The position numbers and the translations under genes are program-made. Below are positions 24,730-31,877 of a DNA stretch of 64,000 nt, in pieces. The notes under the pieces were generated by a model, which had not been told where the DNA came from, ran no database searches, and saw nothing but the letters and a program-made list of their open reading frames with translations. Position 1 is the first letter of the stretch; each line of letters starts with the position of its first letter. This DNA comes from Streptomyces griseorubiginosus (GTDB taxonomy: Bacteria; Actinomycetota; Actinomycetes; Streptomycetales; Streptomycetaceae), in NCBI RefSeq assembly GCF_001514195.1, contig NZ_KQ948736.1, positions 62,001-126,000 on the forward strand. The letters are read 5' to 3'.

Positions 24730-24804
24730 TTATCAGACCAATCTGCCTTGGCAATACCCTCCGGGGCCAATTTTTCCCGCATCTCCGCCATAGTGGTCTG
24801 ACCA
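24730..24804. promoter_or_regulatory. Two FadR/GntR-type operator sites between operon and regulator
   Basis: TGGTCTGACCA at 24794-24804 is a perfect palindrome (extended to GTGGTC-t-GACCAC at 24793-24805) and fits the TGGTnnnACCA consensus of FadR-subfamily GntR regulators. On the other strand TGGTCTGATAA at 24730-24740 matches nine of eleven positions. The sites flank an AT-richer segment likely to hold the operon promoter. The adjacent GntR protein is the probable ligand-controlled repressor. Confidence 0.7.
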
Positions 24805-24849
24805 CCTGGCCGGTTAGACTGCGGCGCACCCGGCGAGTGGAGGAGTGGC

Positions 24850-25551
24850 GTGGACGAGACAGCCCCGCAGAAGGGCACCGTGACGCAGCGCGCCATCGAG
24901 CAGATCAAGGCGATGATCGGCGAGGGCCGTCTGGAGCCCGGCCAGCGGCTGCCGACCGAACGGGATCTGGCGGTCCAGCTGGGCATCTCGCGCAGTTCGA
25001 TGCGCGAGGCGATCCGCGCGCTGACGGTCCTGGGCGTGCTGGAGGCCCGGCACGGTTCGGGCATCTACGTCACCCAGCTGGAGGCCGGCGACCTGCTGGA
25101 GACCTTCGGTGTGGTCGCCGACCTGTCCCGGGGACCGCGTCTGGTGGAGCTGCTGGAGGTCCGGCGGATCCTGGAGTCGACGGCGACCGCGCTGGCCGCC
25201 GCCCGGATCACGCCCGACCAGCTGGCCGAGGTCGAGAAGCACCTCACCGCGATGAACGCCACCGAGGACCCGGAGGAGATCCTCGCCCACGACCTGGCCT
25301 TCCACCGCGAGATCGCGGGGGCGGCCGGCAACGAGACGATGGCGGCGATCCTGGACGGCCTGTCCTCCCGCACCTTCCGGGCCCGCGTCTGGCGCGGCTA
25401 CCAGGAGGAGGGCGCCTTCGCCCGCACCCGGCGCGAGCACACGGCGATCCACCGCGCCCTGGTCGCGCACGACCCGGAGGCGGCGCGGGCGGCGGCGGCC
25501 GCGCACGTGGGCGAGGTCGAGCAGTGGCTGCGGGCACAGCTCGGCGCGTGA
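24850..25551 (+). CDS. GntR-family (FadR subfamily) repressor of the fucose operon
   Basis: The 233-residue protein has an N-terminal winged helix (about 8-75; LPTERDLAVQLGISRSSMREA, EARHGSGIYVT) and an all-helical FCD ligand domain (about 90-225). The FCD metal/ligand residues are seen in LRR-type RRILES, HDLAFHREI and REHTAIHRAL. Such proteins usually bind sugar acids or related metabolites through a metal in the FCD pocket and leave their operator. The GTG start has GGAGGAG just upstream. It is divergent from the transporter and catabolic operon with two matching operator sites in the gap, so self-control and control of the operon are likely. L-fuconate or 2-keto-3-deoxy-L-fuconate is a plausible effector. 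Confidence 0.9.
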   Translation: MDETAPQKGTVTQRAIEQIKAMIGEGRLEPGQRLPTERDLAVQLGISRSSMREAIRALTVLGVLEARHGSGIYVTQLEAGDLLETFGVVADLSRGPRLVELLEVRRILESTATALAAARITPDQLAEVEKHLTAMNATEDPEEILAHDLAFHREIAGAAGNETMAAILDGLSSRTFRARVWRGYQEEGAFARTRREHTAIHRALVAHDPEAARAAAAAHVGEVEQWLRAQLGA

Positions 25552-25693
25552 CGCTGGGGCTGTACGTGCAGGCCTTCCTCACACCGCCCCTGTGCCGAAC
25601 GCCCCACGACGAACCGCGCGAGCGCTCTCGACGTCAGGTCCGCCGCACGGCAGAGTTCTCCTCACGTACTCGCCAGTAGCCCGAGGAGCGCAC

Positions 25694-27037
25694 GTGACCA
25701 GCTGGGTCGGCCGCACCGCCGCCGAGATCGCCGCCGCCGTCCGCGAGAAGCGGGTCACCCCGCGCGAGGTGGTGGCCGAGCACCTCGACCGGATCGGGAA
25801 ACTGGACGGGCGCCTCGGAGCGTTCCGGGTGGTGCGGGCCGAGGCGGCGCTCGCGGAGGCCGACGAGGTGGGTTCCCGGGACGATCTCGGCGAACTGCCC
25901 CTGGCCGGGGTGCCGGTGGCGGTCAAGGACAACCTCTCCGTGCGCGGCGAGAGCAACCGCGTCGGCACCGCCGCGACCCCGGACACCCCGGCCGAGGCCG
26001 ACCATGTCGTGGTGGCCCGGCTGCGGGCGGCCGGCGCGGTGGTCGTGGGCCTCACGAACGTGCCGGAACTGTGCGTCTTCGGTACCACGGAGGGCGTCCA
26101 CGGCACCTCCCGCAACCCGTGGGACACCTCGCGCACGGCGGGCGGCTCCTCCGGCGGCAGCGCGACCGCGGTCGCCGCCGGACTGGTCCCGCTCGCCCTC
26201 GGCAACGACGGCATGGGCTCGCTGCGCATCCCGGCGGCCAACTGCGGCCTGGTCACCCTGAAGCCGGGCTCGGGGGTGGTCCCGGCGGGCATCAGCGACG
26301 GCGACTGGTTCGGCATGTCCGAGAACGGCCCGCTCGCGACCACCGTCGAGGACGCCCGCCTGCTGCTGTCGGTCATCGCCGGCACCGAGTTCGTACGACG
26401 GGACGCGCCCGCCACCCTCGACGTGGCGGTGTCCCTGCGCAGCCCGCTCGCCGGGGTCACCGTCGGCGCGCCCTACAAGAACGCGGTCCGGGAGGCGGCC
26501 GGACTGCTGATCAAGGCGGGGCACCAGGTGCGGCGCGCCGACCCGCCGTACCCGATGTCGCTGGGCGTCACCTCGCTGGCCACCTGGACGGCCGGCACGT
26601 CGGTGGACGCGCAGGGGCTGGATCCGCGGCTGCTGGCCCGGCGCACCCGGGTGCACGCGGCGATCGGCCGGCGCTTCGTCGCGGGCGTGCGGACGGGCAA
26701 GGCGCGGCAGGCGCTGCGCGACCGGCTCGAGCCGTTCTTCGCCGAGCACGACGTCCTGCTGCTCCCGGCGCTGGCCCGCCGCTCCCCCAAGGCGGAGGCG
26801 TGGCACGAGCGGGGCTGGCTGCGCAACGTCCTCGCCAACACCGCCTACTCGCCCCTCACCCCGCCGTGGAACCTCACCGGCTGGCCGGCCATGTCGGTCC
26901 CGCTCGGCACCCTGCCCTCGGGCGCCCCCACCGCCGTACAACTGGTGGCGCGGCCCGGGTCGGAGACCGTGCTGCTGGAGGTCGCGGAGGAGCTGGAGCG
27001 ACGGCAGCCGTGGCAGCGGACCGCACCGGTCGACTGA
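25694..27037 (+). CDS. Amidase (amidase-signature family)
   Basis: The 447-residue enzyme carries the Ser-cisSer-Lys triad: K78 in PVAVKDN, cis-Ser in TAGGSSGGSATA (152-153) and the nucleophile S176 in GNDGMGSLRIPA, where the usual GGS is MGS. Family members hydrolyse small amides, aryl-acylamides or act in GatCAB; this gene is unlinked to gatB or gatC and is short, so a stand-alone amidase is likelier. The GTG at 25694 has GAGGAG seven bases upstream; the longer in-frame ATG at 25592 adds an unrelated leader. It follows the GntR gene on the same strand but 142 bp away, so membership of the fucose regulon is doubtful. Confidence 0.88.
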   Translation: MTSWVGRTAAEIAAAVREKRVTPREVVAEHLDRIGKLDGRLGAFRVVRAEAALAEADEVGSRDDLGELPLAGVPVAVKDNLSVRGESNRVGTAATPDTPAEADHVVVARLRAAGAVVVGLTNVPELCVFGTTEGVHGTSRNPWDTSRTAGGSSGGSATAVAAGLVPLALGNDGMGSLRIPAANCGLVTLKPGSGVVPAGISDGDWFGMSENGPLATTVEDARLLLSVIAGTEFVRRDAPATLDVAVSLRSPLAGVTVGAPYKNAVREAAGLLIKAGHQVRRADPPYPMSLGVTSLATWTAGTSVDAQGLDPRLLARRTRVHAAIGRRFVAGVRTGKARQALRDRLEPFFAEHDVLLLPALARRSPKAEAWHERGWLRNVLANTAYSPLTPPWNLTGWPAMSVPLGTLPSGAPTAVQLVARPGSETVLLEVAEELERRQPWQRTAPVD

Positions 27038-27101
27038 GCCGTGCCCCGGGGCGGAGCGAAATCGTTCGCGGTGCCGTCCCGCCGTCCCTAGCCTGAACTC
27101 C

Positions 27102-27596
27102 GTGATCACACTTGGGCTTTCGGACCGCGCCGGGCGTCAGGTCGTCCTGCGGGACGTGGACGACGAGAACTGGCGCGCCGTCGCGGATGTCGCTCCGCTG
27201 GACGAACAGCGCCGCTATGTGGCCGCGTTGGCGGCTCGCTACCTGCTGCTGTCCCAGCGGGAGGGGGTCTGGCACTCGCTGGCCGTGTGCGCCGACGACA
27301 CCGTGGCCGGTCATGTCATGTGGGGACGCGACGAGGACGGCTCGTACTGGCTCGGGGGGATGGTGATCGACGGCCCCGAACAGGGCAAGGGGGTCGGGCG
27401 GGCGGCGGTGCTGACCCTCGTGGAGTGGCTGGCCCGCCGGTCGGACTGCGCGGAACTCCGTGTGTCGTACCACCCGGACAACACGCCGGCCGCCCGGCTG
27501 TATACCGCCGTGGGCTTCCGGCCGACGGGCGAGGTCTCCGACGACGAGGTCGTGGCCGGTCTGCGCGTGGTCGACGGGCGGCCCCTGGCGGGGTGA
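27102..27596 (+). CDS. GNAT-family N-acetyltransferase
   Basis: The 164-residue protein has a GNAT core with the acetyl-CoA loop EQGKGVGRAAV (about 93-103) and the late motif NTPAARLYTAVGFRPTGE typical of Gcn5-related acetyltransferases. The substrate is unknown. The GTG start at 27102 has no Shine-Dalgarno; a TAGCCT box begins 13 bp upstream, suggesting a leaderless message like the universal stress gene. The stop codon is one base from the stop of the convergent GNAT gene, an unusually tight tail-to-tail junction. Confidence 0.85.
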   Translation: MITLGLSDRAGRQVVLRDVDDENWRAVADVAPLDEQRRYVAALAARYLLLSQREGVWHSLAVCADDTVAGHVMWGRDEDGSYWLGGMVIDGPEQGKGVGRAAVLTLVEWLARRSDCAELRVSYHPDNTPAARLYTAVGFRPTGEVSDDEVVAGLRVVDGRPLAG

Positions 27597-27597
27597 T

Positions 27598-28080
27598 TCA
27601 GAGGGCCCTGTGCATGACGTGCAGGCCGACCCTGCCGTGCCGGGGGTGTTCGAAGGCGTCCGGGACAGTGCCGAGGATCGTGAAGCCCAGCGAGGTCCAG
27701 AGCCCCACGGCCGGGTTGGTCTCGACGACGGCGTTGAACACCATGCCGCGGTAGCCGTCGGCCGCGGCGGCCGCCAGGACGTGCTCGGCGAGGGCGCGAC
27801 CGTAGCCGCGGCCGCCCCGGTCGGGGTCGACCATGAAGCCGGCGTTGGCGATCCGGGCGGCCGGGCCGCCGTAGTTGGGGGTGACGTAGGCCGAGGCGAC
27901 GATCGCACCGGTCTCGTCCTCGACGACGAAGACGCGCTTGGCCGGGCTCATCCACAGGGCGCGGGCGGCTTCCTCGGAGGTGTCGGGGTCCCAGGCGTAG
28001 GTCTCGCCGGCGGCCACGATCCGGTGCCAGAAAGGCCAGATCCGCGGCCAGTCGTCGGCCGCGGCTTCTCTGATCAGCAT
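27598..28080 (-). CDS. GNAT-family N-acetyltransferase
   Basis: The 160-residue protein shows IREAAADDW at its start, the acetyl-CoA binding GGRGYGRALAEHVL (about 88-101) and NAVVETNPAVGLWTSLGF, all consistent with a phosphinothricin/L-amino-acid-type acetyltransferase family. The ATG at 28080 is the only sensible start. It is tail-to-tail with another GNAT gene with a single base between the stops, so their transcripts must overlap at the 3' ends. The two proteins are not close relatives. The substrate is not predictable. Confidence 0.85.
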   Translation of the reverse strand: MLIREAAADDWPRIWPFWHRIVAAGETYAWDPDTSEEAARALWMSPAKRVFVVEDETGAIVASAYVTPNYGGPAARIANAGFMVDPDRGGRGYGRALAEHVLAAAAADGYRGMVFNAVVETNPAVGLWTSLGFTILGTVPDAFEHPRHGRVGLHVMHRAL

Positions 28081-28131
28081 GGGCGCGAGTCTTCCACGCC
28101 CATGCCGTCGGCGATCGCGAAGGTCCTGCTG

Positions 28132-28305
28132 TCAGTCCACGCTGGGCAGGATGTGGGGCTCGGCGAGGTCGTCCTCGTAACCTGCGAGACGGATGGGAGC
28201 GGAGCGCGCCCACACGTCGAGACTGCCGATGTCCCCGGGCCGTCGGCCCGCGCGCTCCGGGCGTTCCTTGGGGCGCTGTTCGCGATTCGTCTTCTCCGGT
28301 GTCAC
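28132..28305 (-). CDS. Small hypothetical protein, acidic C-terminus
   Basis: The 57-residue product has a highly charged, Arg/Glu/Lys-rich first half and a less repetitive second half (IGSLDVWARSAPIRLAGYED, then DLAEPHILPSVD). There is no signal peptide, cysteine or membrane helix. The GTG at 28305 follows AAGGAG with ideal spacing, a good sign that it is translated; an upstream ATG at 28332 lacks one. I do not recognise the family. The polar leader plus distinct C-terminal segment resembles some peptide precursors, but no modifying enzyme is nearby, so that is speculation. Confidence 0.5.
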   Translation of the reverse strand: MTPEKTNREQRPKERPERAGRRPGDIGSLDVWARSAPIRLAGYEDDLAEPHILPSVD

Positions 28306-28773
28306 CGCGCACTCCTTATGTGTCGGGCTCACCCTCGGGACGGGTACCTGTCAACCTGCGGTCCGGTGCCTGGACGTCCGCTCGGGTCTGGGTCGAGATC
28401 GGGTTCGGACGCGGTGGCGCCGGCAACTCAGGTGAGAGCAGGCCATGGTGAACGGCTTGTCCCGGGACGGACTGTGGGTGTGGGTGGGACCCCGTACTGC
28501 CGTCCGTCCGCTACAGACTAACCAGATGAGCGGGGGCGCGCTCGATAGGGGCCAAAAACAAGGTGTAACCATTGCAATTCGACTGTGTTCTTTCAGCCGT
28601 TTTCCGGGTGATTTGTCATTCAATACCCCTTCCTGAAGTCACCCGTTCGGCCTAGGGCTCGACCGGGCCTCCGAGCCCGGCGGCAGCGCAGTTCAGGTCC
28701 CGTTGGCCGAATCGCAAGGCGACCGTGCTGTGCTGGCCCGTGGCAACGGCCGGCCCGGCGGGAGGTCTGACGT
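28306..28773. other. 468-bp intergenic region with AT-rich segment
   Basis: No convincing gene is seen. Candidate ORFs here lack ribosome sites and have codon use unlike neighbours. The stretch at about 28535-28625 is markedly AT-richer than the window average (for example AAAAACAAGG and TTTGTCATTC), which in this genome usually marks a promoter region. It probably serves the gene at 28774 or the small gene at 28132. Confidence 0.4.
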
Positions 28774-29124
28774 ATGGAACTGCGCAGTGTCGACGAGCTG
28801 ATGGATCTGCTGCACGCCTGCGGCAGCGAACACGCCCTGCGGACCGCCGCGCTGCTGCGCCGCAGCCGGCCCGCCGACAAGGAGCTCCAGGTGGCCGGCC
28901 TGCTGCTGGGCCTCGGACCGGCGGCCGAGGCGTTCCGCGGCCTGCTCGGCGACCGGGTCCACCGGCTGCTGCGCCGGCACGGCCCCACCACCGACGACGA
29001 CCTGCTCCGCCTGGCCGGCGAGGACGGCCTGACGGCCCGTTTCGACGCGGGCGTCCTGGAGGACTGGCGGGCCGTCCTCGAACTGGTCGCGGCACACAAC
29101 TCCCGTCTGGAGTCTGTCGACTGA
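28774..29124 (+). CDS. Conserved-looking hypothetical, possible degenerate HD-domain protein
   Basis: The 116-residue soluble protein begins VDELMDLLHACGSEHALRTA and continues with LLLGLGPAAEAFRGLLGD, a helical pattern reminiscent of small HD-domain proteins of the PhnZ/TmpB type (HALQ.A.LA and HDLGH). However, the metal-binding HD pair and downstream histidines are missing; GLGP stands where HDLG would be. A non-catalytic descendant is possible; the relation is only by eye. The ATG has GGAGG upstream. The next gene, an SDR, follows 25 bp later on the same strand, so the two may be co-transcribed. Confidence 0.6.
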   Translation: MELRSVDELMDLLHACGSEHALRTAALLRRSRPADKELQVAGLLLGLGPAAEAFRGLLGDRVHRLLRRHGPTTDDDLLRLAGEDGLTARFDAGVLEDWRAVLELVAAHNSRLESVD

Positions 29125-29149
29125 CGGTCCGTCATGAGACGGTACGGCG

Positions 29150-29941
29150 ATGACGTCGTCGTACGGACTCAACGGCAGGGCCGCCCTGGTGACCGGCGGC
29201 ACCCGCGGGATCGGGCTCGAGGTCGCGCGGCAACTGGCCGACGCCGGGGCGCTGGTGTGCGTCACGGCCAGGGGCCGGGAGGACGTCCGCAGGGTCGCCG
29301 GCGAACTCGGAGGCATCGGACTGGCGGGCAGCGTCGCCGACCCGGACCATCCGCGCGCGGCCGTGGACCTCGTCCTGCGTGAGTTCGGCCGCCTCGACGT
29401 GCTGGTCAACAACGCGGCGACCAACGAGCCGTACGGCCCCCTCATGGAGGTCGATCCGGACGCGTGGCACGAGGCGTTCACCGTCAACGTGGAGGCTCCG
29501 CTGCGGCTGGTGCGCGAGGCCTGGCGGGCGTGGCTGCGGGAGCACGGCGGCTCGGTGGTGAACGTCTGCACGGAGGGTGCCGCGCATGTCGGGCCGAACG
29601 TGGGCGCCTACGGCACCAGCAAGGCGGCGCTGCTGCATCTCACCCAGCAGCTGGCGGGCGAGCTGGCTCCCCGGGTGCGGGTCAACTCCGTCTCCCCCGG
29701 GCTCGTCCGCACCGAGATGGCACGGTTCGTGTGGGAGCAGGGGCCCGTCGAGCTGCCGCTCGGGCGGATCGGCGAGCCCGAGGACGTCGCGCGGGCCGTG
29801 GTGTGGCTGGCGTCCGACGCCGCCGGGTGGATCACCGGAGCGGATCTGCTGGTGGACGGGGGCACCCGGGTGCGGGCGGCGCGCCCGGGCGGGTACGCGG
29901 TCCACGACCGGCTGCGGTCGTCGGCGCCGCGGCCCTCATGA
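29150..29941 (+). CDS. Short-chain dehydrogenase/reductase
   Basis: The 263-residue classical SDR has TGGTRGIGLEVA (16-27), NNAATN, the SYK triad with YGTSKAA, and a C-terminal DGGTRVRA. Arginine after the second beta strand (TARGRED) suggests NADP preference. The last 20 residues form a short polar extension. The ATG at 29150 lies 25 bp after the preceding gene. Substrate is unknown; the sequence resembles 3-oxoacyl-ACP reductase/gluconate 5-dehydrogenase-like SDRs, which are too diverse for assignment. Confidence 0.87.
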   Translation: MTSSYGLNGRAALVTGGTRGIGLEVARQLADAGALVCVTARGREDVRRVAGELGGIGLAGSVADPDHPRAAVDLVLREFGRLDVLVNNAATNEPYGPLMEVDPDAWHEAFTVNVEAPLRLVREAWRAWLREHGGSVVNVCTEGAAHVGPNVGAYGTSKAALLHLTQQLAGELAPRVRVNSVSPGLVRTEMARFVWEQGPVELPLGRIGEPEDVARAVVWLASDAAGWITGADLLVDGGTRVRAARPGGYAVHDRLRSSAPRPS

Positions 29942-29946
29942 CGGGG

Positions 29947-30177
29947 TCACGGGAACAGGGCGATGCCCATGAGGACGATCAGGCACAGGAAGACGACGAG
30001 CGCGATCATGCCCCAGCTCCAGGGGTGCCGGAGCCGGTCGGAGGCACCGCCGCGGGGCCGGTCCTCGGGAAGCTCCCGCCGGACCGGACGGTCGCTCGCG
30101 TAGAACTCCTCGTCGGTCGGGTAGCGGTTGCGCGGGTCGTCGAACGCGCGCGGATCGATGCTGTGTGGACGTTCCAT
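29947..30177 (-). CDS. Small tail-anchored membrane protein
   Basis: The 76-residue protein has a polar, acidic N-terminal half (MERPHSIDPRAFDDPRNRYP) and a single hydrophobic helix (about 53-73) ending FP, consistent with a C-tail anchor. AGGAG precedes the ATG at 30177. It lies five bases from the convergent SDR stop. No family is recognised; it is likely a conserved actinobacterial hypothetical. Confidence 0.65.
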   Translation of the reverse strand: MERPHSIDPRAFDDPRNRYPTDEEFYASDRPVRRELPEDRPRGGASDRLRHPWSWGMIALVVFLCLIVLMGIALFP

Positions 30178-30266
30178 GACAACTCCTGGCAGGGAACTGG
30201 CCGTCTTCCGGGTTCCCCGCCGCCGTCGGCCCACACGTCAGGGCCGACGGTCGCGGCGGCCACGGC

Positions 30267-31772
30267 TCACCACTTGCCGGGCGCGTAGTCCTTCAGGAAG
30301 ACCCCGTACACGTCCTCGCCGTCCTCGCCGCGCACGATCGGGTCGTAGACGCGGGCCGCGCCGTCGACCAGGTCGAGGGGCGCGTGGAAGCCCTCCTCGG
30401 CGAGGCGGAGCTTGTCGTAGTGGGGGCGCTCGTCGGTGATCCAGCCGGTGTCGACGGAGGTCATGAGGATGCCGTCGCTCTGGAACATCTCCTGTGCGCT
30501 GGTGCGGGTAACCATGTTCATCGCGGCCTTGGCGGCGTTGGTGTTGGGGTGGCCCGCGCCCTTGTAGCCACGGCCGAAGACGCCCTCCATCGCGGAGACG
30601 TTCACGACGTAGGCGCGGCCGCTGCTTGCCTTCTTCGCCGCGTCGGCCATCGCCGGGCGCAGAGCGCTGATCAGGATGAACGGCGAGGTGTAGTTGCAGA
30701 GCTGGGTCTCCAGGAGCTCCACCGGGGAGATCTGGTCGATGGTCTGCACCCAGGTGTTGCTCTCGACGACGTCCGGGACCAGGCCGCCCGCGTCGATGGC
30801 GGTGCCGTCGAGGTGCCGGGCGACGCTGGCGTTGCCCGCGACCAGGGCGAGGTCGGCGACCTGCTGGGCGTCGATGCCGGAGATCCCGGCGGGCAGCGAG
30901 GCCAGCCCGTCGACCGCGCCGGAGCCGAAGGCACCGATGACGTGGTGGGCGGGGAGCTCGCCTGCGGGCAGCGGGGCGCTCTCGCCGTCGACCAGGGCCG
31001 CGTACGCGGACGGCAGCCGCCGTACGGTCTGGGTCGCGTTGTTGACGAGGATGTCGAGCGGGCCCGCCTCGGCGACCTGCTCCGCGAGGGCCACGGCCTG
31101 GGCCGGGTCGCGCAGGTCGATGCCGACGACCTCCAGGCGGTGCAGCCAGTCCCCGGAGTCCTCCATGGCCTTGAAACGGCGGATGGCGTCCTTCGGGAAC
31201 CGCGTGGTGATCGTGGTGTGGGCGCCGTCGCGCAGCAGCCTCAGCGCGATGTACATGCCGATCTTGGCGCGGCCGCCGGTGAGCAGGGCGCGCTTGCCGG
31301 TGAGGTCGGCGCGGGCGTCGCGCTTGCCGCGGTTCAGCCGGGCGCAGTCCGGACAGAGCTGGTGGTAAAAGTAGTCGACCTCGACGTACCGGGTCTTGCA
31401 GGTGTAGCAGGAGCGGGGACGCTGGAGTATCCCCGCGACCCTGCCCTCCTCGGTGATCGAGGACGGCAGGATGCCCTCGGTCTCGTCGTCGATGCGCTGG
31501 GCGGAGCCGGTCGCCGTGGCCTCCGTGACCGCCTTGTCGTGCGCGGTCTTGGCGGCCCGGCGCTCCTGTCGGCGGCGCTGCTTGACGGTGCGGTAGATCC
31601 CGGCGGTGGCCCGGCGCACGGCGATCGCGTCGGGGTGGTCGACGTCCAGCTTGTCGAGCTCGTCGAGCACGCTCAGGCAGACGGCCAGCCGCTCCGGGTC
31701 GATGCCGGGGCCGTACACGACCTCGTCACCGGGCTCGTGCATGGTCGCCGAGCCGTCGTCTGTCACCGTCAT
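30267..31772 (-). CDS. SDR oxidoreductase with N-terminal zinc-ribbon extension
   Basis: The 501-residue protein is about twice the usual SDR length. Residues 1-110 are charged and helical; residues 121-146 hold CYTCKTRYVEVDYFYHQLCPDC as two CxxC knuckles of a probable zinc ribbon (CYTC and CPDC). The Rossmann domain begins ALLTGGRAKIGMYIALRLLR (about 161-180), with DILVNNATQT and the catalytic-region NVSAMEG...HPNTNAAKAAMN, where Asn replaces the usual Tyr of YxxxK in my reading. A large insertion (about 240-330) interrupts the fold. This architecture is conserved in Streptomyces but uncharacterised. Loss of the usual tyrosine makes the reaction uncertain. Confidence 0.8.
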   Translation of the reverse strand: MTVTDDGSATMHEPGDEVVYGPGIDPERLAVCLSVLDELDKLDVDHPDAIAVRRATAGIYRTVKQRRRQERRAAKTAHDKAVTEATATGSAQRIDDETEGILPSSITEEGRVAGILQRPRSCYTCKTRYVEVDYFYHQLCPDCARLNRGKRDARADLTGKRALLTGGRAKIGMYIALRLLRDGAHTTITTRFPKDAIRRFKAMEDSGDWLHRLEVVGIDLRDPAQAVALAEQVAEAGPLDILVNNATQTVRRLPSAYAALVDGESAPLPAGELPAHHVIGAFGSGAVDGLASLPAGISGIDAQQVADLALVAGNASVARHLDGTAIDAGGLVPDVVESNTWVQTIDQISPVELLETQLCNYTSPFILISALRPAMADAAKKASSGRAYVVNVSAMEGVFGRGYKGAGHPNTNAAKAAMNMVTRTSAQEMFQSDGILMTSVDTGWITDERPHYDKLRLAEEGFHAPLDLVDGAARVYDPIVRGEDGEDVYGVFLKDYAPGKW

Positions 31773-31877
31773 CGCGCTGCCGTTTCCCTGGTCACCCGTG
31801 CGGCACCCGGGCCGCGTCCACTGGTCGAACGCGGAATTTTACTTCAGCGCGGGGCCGGGCCCGCAATCCGGAAACGA

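Noticed and set aside
25694..27037. Amidase as the missing last enzyme of the fucose pathway
   Set aside because: The Ser-cisSer-Lys amidase fold does not cleave diketo acids, the gene is separated by 142 bp and it lies on the regulator's strand.
28351..28623. Leftward 90-codon ORF in the intergenic region
   Set aside because: Codon composition is unlike a Streptomyces gene and no ribosome site is present; the stretch looks like a promoter region.
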